Part shown: piece after piece, positions 1 to 7,160 of the stretch
How the letters are laid out: each line of letters starts with the position of its first letter
How positions within the stretch are numbered: position 1 is the stretch's first letter
Notes under the pieces: model-generated
What the model was told of the DNA's origin: nothing
The model's database searches: none
What the model saw: only the letters and a program-made list of their open reading frames with translations
Assembly (NCBI GenBank): GCA_024762485.1
Contig: JANTHH010000064.1
Location: 1 to 12,477 of the forward strand
Source: Chromatiales bacterium
GTDB taxonomy: Bacteria; Pseudomonadota; Gammaproteobacteria; Chromatiales; Chromatiaceae
Direction of reading: 5' to 3'
Length of the DNA: 12,477 nucleotides
Made by a program: the position numbers and the translations under genes

Positions 1-350
1 TTCGTCTGTTTCCGTTGTCGACGGTCGCCGAGCCCGGCAGCCGGGGTTTCGAAGCCGAGCTGGATGGCAGCATGCTGAGCGGCTTCGTGGTGCGCAAGGC
101 CGGGCTGCTGCGGGCCTACCGTAATCACTGTCCGCACACCGGTGCGCCGCTGGAATGGCAGCCTGACCAGTTTCTCGACATCGGCGACAGCTTCATCCAG
201 TGCGCCCTGCACGGTGCCCTGTTCGATGTCGACGAGGGCCGCTGTCTGCGTGGCCCCTGTGTCGGCGAGCATCTGCAGCCCTTGCAGGTGAGGGTGCACG
301 ACGGCGATGTCTGGCTGCAGGTGCCGCCAGCCAGCGTCGAGCCTTCCTAG
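1..350 (+). CDS. Small Rieske [2Fe-2S] protein, 5' end outside window
   Basis: A small soluble Rieske-type iron-sulfur protein, probably an electron carrier; its partner is unknown. Counting from the in-frame TTG at 15, the first cluster motif is C39-P-H41 (NHCPHTGAPL) and the second is C63-A-L-H66 (CALHGALFD), which supply the two Cys and two His ligands. H41 and C63 are 21 residues apart, somewhat more than the 15-17 usual in classic Rieske proteins. The frame stays open to the left edge (codons reading RLFPLSTV) and there is no ribosome binding site before the TTG. The real start therefore probably lies upstream, and the N-terminal strand (LFPLSTVAEPGSRGFEAEL) looks like the normal Rieske N-terminus. 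No membrane anchor or oxygenase catalytic domain is present. The stop is 6 bases before tsaC, so the two are probably co-transcribed. Family call is firm; function is open. Confidence 0.85.
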   Translation, partial: RLFPLSTVAEPGSRGFEAELDGSMLSGFVVRKAGLLRAYRNHCPHTGAPLEWQPDQFLDIGDSFIQCALHGALFDVDEGRCLRGPCVGEHLQPLQVRVHDGDVWLQVPPASVEPS

Positions 351-356
351 CGCACC

Positions 357-914
357 ATGGCCAGCCGCTTTCAGATCCACAACGCGGCCACCCTGATCCA
401 GGGAGGCGGCATCGTTGCCTACCCCACCGAGGCGGTGTACGGCCTCGGCTGCGATCCGCTCAATGGTGGCGCGGTACAGCGACTGCTGGAGCTGAAGGGG
501 CGACCGGCCGGCAAGGGGTTGATCCTGATTGCTGCCGACTTCGATCAGTTGCGACCTTTCATCAATGAGCTGGCGCCGGAGCAGATGGCGGCGGTACACG
601 CCAGCTGGCCGGGGCCGGTGACCTGGTTGCTGCCGGCCGCCGCCGGTGTGCCGGCGTGGCTGACCGGTGGGCGTTCCACCCTTGCTGTGCGGGTTACCGC
701 CCATCCGCTGGCTGCCGCACTCTGCCGTGCCGCCGCCATGCCGCTGGTGTCGACCAGTGCCAACCGCGCCGGTCGGCCACCTGCACGTTCCGCACTGCAG
801 GTACGGCTGCGCTGCCCGGGGGTCGACATGATCCTGCCCGGCGCGGTGGGCGGGGCAGGCAGGCCTACCGAGATCCGCGATGCCCGTAATGGAAAGTTGC
901 TGCGCGCCGGCTGA
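357..914 (+). CDS. tsaC: L-threonylcarbamoyladenylate synthase (TsaC/YrdC/Sua5 family)
   Basis: Makes threonylcarbamoyl-AMP from threonine, bicarbonate and ATP. This is the first step of the t6A37 modification of tRNAs that read ANN codons, in the cytoplasm. The 185-residue protein is a single YrdC domain, close to the length of E. coli TsaC, and lacks the C-terminal Sua5 extension. Visible family motifs are YPTEAVYGLGCDP (residues 22-34), KGRPAGKGLILIA (47-59, with the conserved Lys/Arg of the KxR motif) and LVSTSANRAGRPP (130-142, the STSAN nucleotide-binding loop). It starts 6 bases after the Rieske gene with no obvious Shine-Dalgarno, so translational coupling is plausible. hemF follows after 55 bases. 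Confidence 0.93.
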   Translation: MASRFQIHNAATLIQGGGIVAYPTEAVYGLGCDPLNGGAVQRLLELKGRPAGKGLILIAADFDQLRPFINELAPEQMAAVHASWPGPVTWLLPAAAGVPAWLTGGRSTLAVRVTAHPLAAALCRAAAMPLVSTSANRAGRPPARSALQVRLRCPGVDMILPGAVGGAGRPTEIRDARNGKLLRAG

Positions 915-969
915 CGTGCGGCCTGAAAAGCGTTAGGGTTGCGCGATATTTTCGTGGACGATCTCACCC

Positions 970-1890
970 ATGGCTGACACCCCTGATATCGCGGCCGTCA
1001 AGGCCTCCCTGCTCGACCTGCAGGATCGTATCTGCAACGCACTGGCCGCCGAGGATGGCGGCGACGGTTTTCGCGAGGATGCCTGGGACCGGCCCGGCGG
1101 TGGCGGGGGCCGCACCCGTGTACTCGAAGGGGGTGCGCTGATCGAAAAGGGCGGGGTCAATTTCTCACATGTGTTTGGTGAGGGTCTCCCTGCCTCGGCC
1201 ACCGCGCACCGCCCCGAGCTGGCAGGACGCAGCTTCCAGGCGCTGGGGGTGTCGCTGGTGATCCACCCGGCCAACCCCTACGTGCCGACCTCGCATGCCA
1301 ATGTGCGCTTCTTCATTGCCGAGAAACCCGGCGAGGATCCCGTCTGGTGGTTCGGTGGCGGCTTCGACCTGACGCCCTACTACGGTTTCGAGGAGGACGT
1401 GGTGCACTGGCACCGCACCGCCAAGGCCGCCTGTGATCCCTTTGGTGAGGACGTCTACCCCCGCTACAAGCAGTGGTGTGACGATTATTTCCATCTCAAG
1501 CACCGCGACGAGCCGCGCGGTGTCGGCGGTCTGTTTTTCGATGACCTCAACGACTGGGGTTTCGCACGCAGTTTCGCCTTCATGCAGGCCGTCGGAGACA
1601 GCTACATCCCCGCCTATCTGCCGATTATGCAGCGCCGCCGCGATATCGCTTTCGGCGAACGGGAAAAAGATTTCCAGCGTTACCGTCGCGGTCGCTACGT
1701 GGAGTTCAACCTGGTCTACGACCGCGGCACCATCTTTGGTCTGCAGTCCGGCGGGCGTACCGAGTCCATCCTGATGTCGCTGCCGCCCGAGGTGAGCTGG
1801 CGTTACGACTGGCACCCCGATCCCGGCACCGAGGAGGCGCGGCTGTACGAGGTGTTCCTGCGACCGCGCGACTGGCTGGCAGAAGACTGA
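970..1890 (+). CDS. hemF: Oxygen-dependent coproporphyrinogen III oxidase
   Basis: Converts coproporphyrinogen III to protoporphyrinogen IX by two O2-dependent oxidative decarboxylations in heme synthesis; a cytoplasmic homodimer. The 306-residue length fits the family (E. coli HemF is 299). Recognisable blocks are GGGGGRTRVLEGG (44-55), the HPANPYVPTSHANVRFF stretch (99-115), WWFGGGFDLTPYYGFEEDVVHWH (126-148), the signature KQWCDDYFHLKHRDEPRGVGG (167-187) and VEFNLVYDRGT followed by FGLQSGGRTESILMSLPP (244-273). No interruption is seen. The ATG at 970 gives the normal N-terminus, although no strong Shine-Dalgarno precedes it. The aerobic enzyme implies that the organism makes heme in the presence of oxygen; whether it also has an oxygen-independent HemN cannot be told here. 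Confidence 0.96.
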   Translation: MADTPDIAAVKASLLDLQDRICNALAAEDGGDGFREDAWDRPGGGGGRTRVLEGGALIEKGGVNFSHVFGEGLPASATAHRPELAGRSFQALGVSLVIHPANPYVPTSHANVRFFIAEKPGEDPVWWFGGGFDLTPYYGFEEDVVHWHRTAKAACDPFGEDVYPRYKQWCDDYFHLKHRDEPRGVGGLFFDDLNDWGFARSFAFMQAVGDSYIPAYLPIMQRRRDIAFGEREKDFQRYRRGRYVEFNLVYDRGTIFGLQSGGRTESILMSLPPEVSWRYDWHPDPGTEEARLYEVFLRPRDWLAED

Positions 1891-1918
1891 GCCCGGCTGC
1901 GGGACTGGCGTAACATGT

Positions 1919-1933
1919 CCGGTAAAGAACCGG
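1919..1933 (+). repeat. Short inverted repeat between hemF and trkA
   Basis: CCGGT at 1919-1923 and ACCGG at 1929-1933 form a 5-bp stem around a 5-base AAAGA loop in the 59-base gap between hemF and trkA. It has no T-run after it, so it is not a good intrinsic terminator. It could be a weak hairpin in the trkA leader or chance. Confidence 0.25.
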
Positions 1934-1949
1934 CAGGGTCAAGAACAAC

Positions 1950-3323
1950 ATGAAGATCATCATCCTCGGGGCCGGCCAGGTGGGCACCACAGTGGCGCAG
2001 AACCTTGCCAGCGAGGCCAACGACATCACCGTGGTGGACCAGAACGAGCACCTGCTGCGAGAGCTGCAGGACCGGCTCGACATCAGCACCGTGCAGGGCC
2101 ACGGCGCCCACCCGGACGTGCTGCATCGCGCCGGTGCGGTGGATGCCGACATGATGCTGGCGGTCACCAACAGCGACGAGACCAACATGGTGGCCTGCCA
2201 GTGTGCCTGGACCCTGTTCCATACGCCGACCAAGATTGCCCGGGTGCGCTCGCAGGAGTACCTCAAGCACCCCGCGCTGTTCAATCAGGGTGCCCTGCCG
2301 GTGGACGTGATCATCAGCCCGGAGCAACTGGTCACCGAATATATCCTGCGCCTGATCCAGCACCCCGGTGCCTTGCAGGTGCTGGATTTTGCCGGTGGCC
2401 GGGTGCGCCTGGTGGCGGTGCGTGCCTATTACGGCGGGCCACTGGTGGGCAAGGAGCTGCGCCACCTCAACGAGCACATGCGGGGTGCCGAGGCGCGGGT
2501 CGCCGCCATCTATCGCCGCGACCACGCCATACAGCCCGAGGGCAGCACGGTGATCGAGGCCGACGACGAGGTGTTCTTCGTTGCTGCGGCGAGCAACATC
2601 CCGGCCGTGATGAAAGAGCTGCGGCGTGCCGAAAAGCCCTTCCGCCGGTTGATCATCGCCGGTGGCGGCAATATCGGGCGCCGTCTGGCGATGGCCATGG
2701 AGCGCGACTACCGGGTCAAGGTGATCGAGCGGAAAATGGCCGTCGCCCGAGACGCCGCCGAGCGCCTGCATCATTCCATCGTGCTGCACGGTGATGCGGC
2801 GGACGAGGATCTGCTACTCGAGGAGAATATCGAGGACACCGACGTATTCTGTGCAGTGACCAACGAAGACGAGGCCAATATCCTCTCCGCCATGCTGGCG
2901 AAGCGCCTGGGCGCGCGCAAGGTGATGTCGCTGATCAACCGGGCCTCCTACGTTGACCTGGTGCAGTCGGGCACCATCGATGTCGCCATCTCGCCACAGC
3001 AGGCGACCATCGGCACCTTGCTGACCCATGTGCGCCGCGGCGACGTGGTGATGGTCCACGCACTGCGCCGCGGTGCCGCCGAGGCGATCGAGGCCGTGGC
3101 CCACGGCGACCGCAAGACCTCCAAGGTGGTGGGGCGTGCCATCGAGGACCTGAAACTGCCCAAGGGAGCGAGCATCGGCGCCATCGTCCGCGGCGACGAG
3201 GTGATCATCGTCCACCACGACACGGTGATCGAGCCCGAGGATCACGTCATCCTGTTCCTCACCGACAAGCGCCGCATCGGCGAGGTGGAGCGCCTGTTCC
3301 AGGTGGGCGTGACCTTTCTTTGA
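1950..3323 (+). CDS. trkA: Trk potassium uptake system, NAD-binding regulatory subunit TrkA
   Basis: Peripheral cytoplasmic subunit that gates the TrkH potassium channel in response to nucleotides (NAD(H), ATP/ADP). The 457 residues match the full-length two-module form (E. coli TrkA is 458). Module 1 begins with the Rossmann motif GAGQVG (7-12), with the acidic D30 at the end of strand 2, and has a TrkA-C domain around 145-220. Module 2 repeats the plan with GGGNIG (238-243), E260 at the end of strand 2, and a second TrkA-C domain around 370-455. Both glycine motifs are intact, so both sites could bind nucleotide. The stop is 11 bases before trkH on the same strand, giving a trkAH operon. 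Only a weak ribosome binding site is seen before the ATG. Confidence 0.96.
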   Translation: MKIIILGAGQVGTTVAQNLASEANDITVVDQNEHLLRELQDRLDISTVQGHGAHPDVLHRAGAVDADMMLAVTNSDETNMVACQCAWTLFHTPTKIARVRSQEYLKHPALFNQGALPVDVIISPEQLVTEYILRLIQHPGALQVLDFAGGRVRLVAVRAYYGGPLVGKELRHLNEHMRGAEARVAAIYRRDHAIQPEGSTVIEADDEVFFVAAASNIPAVMKELRRAEKPFRRLIIAGGGNIGRRLAMAMERDYRVKVIERKMAVARDAAERLHHSIVLHGDAADEDLLLEENIEDTDVFCAVTNEDEANILSAMLAKRLGARKVMSLINRASYVDLVQSGTIDVAISPQQATIGTLLTHVRRGDVVMVHALRRGAAEAIEAVAHGDRKTSKVVGRAIEDLKLPKGASIGAIVRGDEVIIVHHDTVIEPEDHVILFLTDKRRIGEVERLFQVGVTFL

Positions 3324-3334
3324 GCTGACTGTCG

Positions 3335-4780
3335 ATGAGTCTCACCACCGTCCAGCGCATTCTCGGCATCCTGCTGATGCTGTTCAGCCTCACCCTGCTG
3401 CCGCCCATGCTGGTGTCGCTGCTCTATGGCGATGGCGCGCTGTCGGTGTTCGTCACCGCCTTCGCCATCACCCTGGCCACCGGTCTGGTCAGCTGGCTGC
3501 CGGTACACCGGGTGCGACGCGAACTGCGGCTGCGCGACGGCTTCATGGTGGTGGTGATGTTCTGGACCGTGCTGTCGGCCACCGGTGCCCTGCCCTTCAT
3601 GCTGGCCGAACACCCCCACCTGTCGGTGACCGATGCGATCTTCGAATCGGTGTCGGGACTGACCACCACCGGCGCCAGCGTGTTGTCCGGACTGGATACC
3701 CTGCCGCGCTCGATCGTCTACTACCGTCAGCAGCTGCAGTGGCTGGGCGGCATGGGCATCATCGTGCTGGCGGTGGCGGTGCTGCCCATGCTCGGTATCG
3801 GCGGTATGCAGCTCTACCGCGCCGAGACCCCTGGGCCGATGAAGGACTCCAAGCTCACCCCGCGTATCACCGAGACTGCCAAGGCACTGTGGTATCTCTA
3901 TCTCGGGCTCACCCTGGCCTGTGTGCTCGCCTACTGGGTGGCGGGTATGGACCTGTTCGATGCAGTGGGTCACGCCTATTCGACGGTGGCGATCGGCGGC
4001 TTCTCCACCCATGACAAGAGTTTCGGCTATTACGACTCCCAGCTGGTCTATTATGTCGCGGATTTTTTCATTTTCGTCTCGACGATAAACTTTGCCCTGC
4101 ACTTCGTGGCGTTACGCCACCGGGACGTGAAGAGCTACTGGCATGACCAGGAACTGCGCTTCTATGTCGCCCTGACCCTCATGGTGGTTGGTCTGACAGT
4201 GGCGGGGCTTTATCTCAGCGGGACCTTCCCGACCCTGCATGAATCCCTCGCCCATGGCCTGTTCCAGGTGCTGTCCATCGGCTCGACCACCGGTTTCACC
4301 ACCGACAACTTCTACGAGTGGCCGGGTTTCCTCACCATCCTGCTGCTGTTCACCAGCTTCGTTGGCGGCTGTGCCGGATCCACCGCGGGCGGCATCAAGG
4401 TGATCCGGGTCTTGCTGCTGGTGAAGCAGGGGATGCGCGAGATCACCCGCCTGGTGCACCCGAACGCACAGATCCCGGTGCGGGTCGGCGAGAAGACCAT
4501 CTCACCGCGGGTGGTGGAGGCTGTGTGGGGCTTCTTCGCCCTCTACGTCGCCAGCTTCACGGTGATGTACCTGCTGCTGGCGGCGACCGGCCTCGACCTG
4601 ATGACGGCCTTCTCCGCCGTTGGCACCACCATCAATAACGGCGGTGGCGGCATCGCAGGCGCCACCTATGCCGATCTCCACGATGCGGCGAAGTGGATAC
4701 TGTGTTTTTCCATGCTGCTGGGGCGGCTGGAGATCTTCACCCTGCTGGTGCTGCTGACGCCGGCCTTCTGGCGTCGATAG
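3335..4780 (+). CDS. trkH: Trk potassium uptake system, channel subunit TrkH
   Basis: Inner-membrane potassium-translocating subunit of the Trk system. At 481 residues it matches E. coli TrkH (483) and is strongly hydrophobic from end to end. The four pore-loop selectivity segments can be read in order: SGLTTTGASVL, VAIGGFSTHD, SIGSTTGFTTDNF and AVGTTINNGGGGI. Each carries the filter glycine that defines the four-fold pseudo-repeat. The GGCAGSTAGGIKV stretch follows the third filter, as expected for the intramembrane gating loop region. The partner trkA is 11 bases upstream and a TPR gene starts 10 bases downstream. No defect is seen. Confidence 0.96.
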   Translation: MSLTTVQRILGILLMLFSLTLLPPMLVSLLYGDGALSVFVTAFAITLATGLVSWLPVHRVRRELRLRDGFMVVVMFWTVLSATGALPFMLAEHPHLSVTDAIFESVSGLTTTGASVLSGLDTLPRSIVYYRQQLQWLGGMGIIVLAVAVLPMLGIGGMQLYRAETPGPMKDSKLTPRITETAKALWYLYLGLTLACVLAYWVAGMDLFDAVGHAYSTVAIGGFSTHDKSFGYYDSQLVYYVADFFIFVSTINFALHFVALRHRDVKSYWHDQELRFYVALTLMVVGLTVAGLYLSGTFPTLHESLAHGLFQVLSIGSTTGFTTDNFYEWPGFLTILLLFTSFVGGCAGSTAGGIKVIRVLLLVKQGMREITRLVHPNAQIPVRVGEKTISPRVVEAVWGFFALYVASFTVMYLLLAATGLDLMTAFSAVGTTINNGGGGIAGATYADLHDAAKWILCFSMLLGRLEIFTLLVLLTPAFWRR

Positions 4781-4784
4781 GTGA
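4779..4784 (+). promoter_or_regulatory. Shine-Dalgarno of the TPR gene, overlapping the trkH stop
   Basis: AGGTGA starts inside the trkH TAG stop and ends 6 bases before the ATG at 4791. This supports 4791 rather than the nearby in-frame ATG at 4797, and suggests translation coupled to trkH. Confidence 0.55.
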
Positions 4785-4790
4785 CCGATC

Positions 4791-5117
4791 ATGGACATGA
4801 TGGAAAATCTCGAGGCGATGCTGGCCAGGGGGCAGGACAACGCCCTGTTGCGCTACAGCCTGGGCAGTGAATATCTCAAGGCCGGCGATGCCGCGGCGGC
4901 GGTGAGACATCTCGCCCAGGCGGTCGAGCAGGACCCCCATTATTCGGCGGCCTGGAAGCTCTATGGCAAGGCTTTGGCCGCAGCCGGGCGTGATGCGGAG
5001 GCGGTGGCGGTGTTTGACCGTGGCATCGCCGTGGCCGAGGCCAAGGGTGACATCCAGGCGGCAAAGGAGATGAAGGTGTTTCGCAAACGGGCGCAGAAGG
5101 CCCTCGTAAGCGACTGA
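4791..5117 (+). CDS. Small tetratricopeptide repeat protein
   Basis: A 108-residue soluble protein built almost entirely of TPR helices. One clear repeat runs through residues 18-52 (ALLRYSLGSEYLKAGDAAAAV, then HLAQAVEQDPHY) and a second through 53-88 (AAWKLYGKALAAAGRDAEAVAVFDRGIAVAEAKGD). The last 20 residues form a basic capping helix. No signal peptide or enzymatic motif is present, so it probably acts as a protein-binding adaptor in the cytoplasm. It starts 10 bases after trkH with its ribosome binding site in the trkH stop, so it is the third gene of the trk transcript. Its partner, and whether it has anything to do with potassium transport, are unknown. Confidence 0.88.
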   Translation: MDMMENLEAMLARGQDNALLRYSLGSEYLKAGDAAAAVRHLAQAVEQDPHYSAAWKLYGKALAAAGRDAEAVAVFDRGIAVAEAKGDIQAAKEMKVFRKRAQKALVSD

Positions 5118-5142
5118 TCCGCCCCTGGCGACTGCCCTCCAC

Positions 5143-5697
5143 TCAGGCCGTCTGTTCCTCGCTGCCGCTCAGGCGCTCGCGCAGCTTGGCGCGGGCACGG
5201 AACAGCCGGGTACCCACGCCGGCGGGGGAGATGCCCAGCTCGGCGGCGATCTCTTTCTGTGAATAACCGTAGAGCACCTGCAGCAGCAGGGGCTCGCGGT
5301 AGTCCGCGGGCAGTTCCTCGATGGCCTGGCGCAGCACAAAGGCCTCGGTGGAGGTGTCGTAGTCGCAGTGCTTGTCCGGCAGGGTCTCGGTGGGCTGTTC
5401 GCTCAGCTGCGGGCGAATGCGCTCGAAACGGCGGGCGTTCTCGCGCCGCAGGATGGTGATCAGCCAGCCCTTGGCCGCCTTGGGGTTCTCCAGCTTGTCG
5501 AGTGCACGCCAGGCACGCAGCATGGTGTCCTGCACCAGGTCCTCTGCCACGCTGCGGTTGCCCACCAACCAGTAACCGTAGCGATAGAGGTCGTCCAGAT
5601 GGACGCCCACCAGCTGGTCGAAACGGACCTTGCGGTCGTCACCGGCCGATTGCCGGGGTTCGTCAAGGAGTCGGGTGTCAAAGGTGATGCTGGTCAT
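5143..5697 (-). CDS. ECF-type RNA polymerase sigma factor
   Basis: A 184-residue sigma-70 family factor with only regions 2 and 4. Region 2 spans about 27-95 (DDLYRYGYWLVGNRSVAEDLVQDTM, then the -10 recognition helix WRALDKLENPKAAKGWLITILRRENARR). Region 4 spans about 122-176 with the helix-turn-helix YGYSQKEIAAELGISPAGVGTRLFRARAKLRERL. The DLVQDTM and GWL-TI-RRE segments are typical of ECF factors. The start is supported by an AGGACAGGA stretch just upstream. No anti-sigma or zinc-finger gene follows it: the next gene downstream is the convergent TPR gene 25 bases away. A strong sigma-54-type promoter precedes it, so it is probably controlled at transcription by the NtrC-type activator encoded immediately upstream. 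Target genes are unknown. Confidence 0.93.
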   Translation of the reverse strand: MTSITFDTRLLDEPRQSAGDDRKVRFDQLVGVHLDDLYRYGYWLVGNRSVAEDLVQDTMLRAWRALDKLENPKAAKGWLITILRRENARRFERIRPQLSEQPTETLPDKHCDYDTSTEAFVLRQAIEELPADYREPLLLQVLYGYSQKEIAAELGISPAGVGTRLFRARAKLRERLSGSEEQTA

Positions 5698-5731
5698 GGT
5701 CCTGTCCTGTGAATGCTGTCCTGGATCACAG

Positions 5732-5747
5732 TGCAGGTGGCGTGCCA
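5732..5747 (-). promoter_or_regulatory. Predicted sigma-54 (RpoN) -24/-12 promoter of the ECF sigma gene
   Basis: Read on the minus strand the site is TGGCACGCCACCTGCA, against the sigma-54 consensus TGGCACG-N4-TTGCA/T. Only one base of the conserved positions differs (C for T in the -12 element), and the invariant GG-N10-GC spacing is exact (GG at 5746-5745, GC at 5734-5733). The predicted start is near 5721, giving a leader of about 24 bases that contains the Shine-Dalgarno of the gene starting at 5697. The orientation and distance are right for the ECF gene, and an NtrC-family activator is encoded directly upstream on the same strand. Confidence 0.82.
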
Positions 5748-5764
5748 GATCTTATCTCGTTGAT

Positions 5765-5777
5765 TTAATTGGATTAA
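5765..5777. repeat. AT-rich inverted repeat upstream of the sigma-54 promoter
   Basis: TTAAT-TGG-ATTAA is a perfect 5-bp inverted repeat with a 3-base centre, in an AT-rich tract (about 5758-5783) that stands out from the GC-rich surroundings. It lies between the sigma-54 promoter and the AACG/CGTT palindromes. A bendable spacer is one reading; it could also be chance in AT-rich DNA. Confidence 0.3.
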
Positions 5778-5800
5778 TGTTTTGAGCGCCAAGCGGTGTT

Positions 5801-5825
5801 TAACGTTTCGTTACAACGATTCGTT
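5801..5825. promoter_or_regulatory. Two adjacent AACG/CGTT palindromes, candidate activator binding sites
   Basis: TAACG-TTT-CGTTA (5801-5813) and AACGA-T-TCGTT (5815-5825) are both perfect inverted repeats with the same half-site core. Their centres are 13 bases apart, and lie about 86 and 99 bases upstream of the predicted sigma-54 start at 5721. That is within the usual range for an upstream activator sequence. They overlap the end of the activator gene. Neither is followed by a T-run on either strand, so terminator function is less likely. Assignment to the adjacent activator is inference from position and symmetry. Confidence 0.42.
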
Positions 5826-7160
5826 CGATCGATGCAGGTGCAGGCCGTACTTGGCGATCTTGCGGTCGAGTGCCGGACGTGAGATGCCCAGGATCTCGCA
5901 GCTGTGCCCCTTGTGACCGCCGGTGTGGTCGAGCACCCGCTGCACGTGCTCGGCCTCTACCTCGTCGAGGCTGCGCAGCACGGGGCCATCGCCGGCCGGC
6001 CCGCTCTTCGGGGGTGACTGCTTGAAGTGCAGCAGCTCGGGGGTGATGGCGCCGCCCTGGGCCTCGATCAATGCCTGGGTGAGCACGTTTTCCAGTTCGC
6101 GCACGTTGCCGGGCCAGTGGTGCTGGTTGAGCAGACGCTGGGCATCCGGCTGGATCGGCGGCATCGCCAGGTTCATCGTCTCACTGATGCGCTGCAGCAG
6201 GGCCTGGGTCAGCAGCGGGATGTCCTCGGGGCGATCGCGTAGCGGCGGCATCTGGATGTTGATGACGTTGAGCCGGTAGGCGAGGTCCTCGCGGAAGCGC
6301 CCGGCCGCTGCCTCGGCGAACAGATCACGGTGGGTGGCGGCGATGATGCGTGCATCGGTATCCAGGGTCTCGGTGCCACCGACCCGTTCGAAGGTCTTCT
6401 CCTGCAGCACCCGCAGCAACTTGGCCTGCAGGGGAGCGGCGAGTTCGCCGATCTCGTCGAGGAAGAGGGTGCCGCCGCGTGCCAGTTCGAACTTGCCGGG
6501 CTTGCGCGCATCGGCACCGGTGAAGGCTCCCTTCTCGTGCCCGAACAGCTCGCTTTCCAGCAGGTTGTCGACGATGGCGGCGCAATTGATGGCGATGAAG
6601 GGGCCGCTGCGGCCACTGTGCTGGTGGATCAGCCTGGCCACCACCTCCTTGCCGGTACCGGATTCCCCGCTGATCAGCACCGATGCCGGGTTGCCCGCGC
6701 ACAGTGCGATCTGCTTGCTGACGGCCAGCATGGCACTGCTGCGGCCGATCAGCTCCCGTGGTGGGGCGCCGCGGGGGTCGCTGCTGTGATCGGTGGCAAC
6801 GCGGCGTCGGGCCAGCACCTTGTCGACAGCGGCCTGCAGGTCATCGGTGCAGACCGGCTTGTGGATGAAATCGGCGGCGCCGGCGTGGATCGCCTGGATC
6901 GCCAGTTCGAGATCGTGCTGGCCGGTCATCATGATGACATCCAGATCGGGCCGCCTCTGCAGCAGGCCGGGCAGCAGGTCGATGCCGTTGCCATCGGGCA
7001 GTTGCTGGTCGAGTAGCACCAGATCGGTGTGTGTATCCAGTGCTGCCAGTGCCTGGGCGCAGTCGGGGGCGCTCGCCACCGTGAAGCCCTGTTCCTGGAA
7101 GTGCAGGCTCAAAATGCGGTTCAGGTTGTGGTCGTCTTCGACAATCATCAGCTGGGTCAT
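5811..7160 (-). CDS. NtrC-family sigma-54-dependent response regulator
   Basis: A 449-residue activator that opens sigma-54 promoters by ATP hydrolysis when phosphorylated. Domains: receiver (1-118) with acidic D9/D10, phospho-acceptor D51, T79 and K101; AAA+ domain (about 137-365) with Walker A GESGTGKE (165-172), the sigma-54-contacting GAFTGA loop (211-216) and Walker B TLFLDE (231-236); and a C-terminal Fis-type helix-turn-helix (about 405-445, GHKGHSCEILGISRPALDRKIAKYG). All catalytic and sigma-contact residues are intact. Start is supported by AGGA 7 bases upstream of the ATG. No histidine kinase is encoded in the window, so it is an orphan here. It lies directly upstream of the ECF gene, which carries a sigma-54 promoter, and is divergent from a REC-REC-GGDEF gene. 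The signal is unknown and I give no gene symbol. Confidence 0.95.
   Translation of the reverse strand: MTQLMIVEDDHNLNRILSLHFQEQGFTVASAPDCAQALAALDTHTDLVLLDQQLPDGNGIDLLPGLLQRRPDLDVIMMTGQHDLELAIQAIHAGAADFIHKPVCTDDLQAAVDKVLARRRVATDHSSDPRGAPPRELIGRSSAMLAVSKQIALCAGNPASVLISGESGTGKEVVARLIHQHSGRSGPFIAINCAAIVDNLLESELFGHEKGAFTGADARKPGKFELARGGTLFLDEIGELAAPLQAKLLRVLQEKTFERVGGTETLDTDARIIAATHRDLFAEAAAGRFREDLAYRLNVINIQMPPLRDRPEDIPLLTQALLQRISETMNLAMPPIQPDAQRLLNQHHWPGNVRELENVLTQALIEAQGGAITPELLHFKQSPPKSGPAGDGPVLRSLDEVEAEHVQRVLDHTGGHKGHSCEILGISRPALDRKIAKYGLHLHRSNESL

Noticed and set aside
1803..2789. 328-codon open frame antisense to trkA and the end of hemF
   Set aside because: It mirrors strongly conserved TrkA coding sequence. 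It is histidine- and glycine-rich in a way typical of antisense frames in GC-rich genes, and it has no domain.
3242..4102. 286-codon open frame antisense to trkH and the end of trkA
   Set aside because: Low-complexity His/Gln/Arg-rich product opposite a clear TrkH, so it is a coding shadow.
5801..5813. Palindrome after the NtrC-type gene as an intrinsic terminator
   Set aside because: The stem is only 5 bp and AT-rich, with no T-run following it on either strand. A protein-binding site fits better.
6330..7016. 228-codon open frame antisense to the NtrC-type gene
   Set aside because: The opposite strand has an intact AAA+ protein with all motifs, and this frame shows none.
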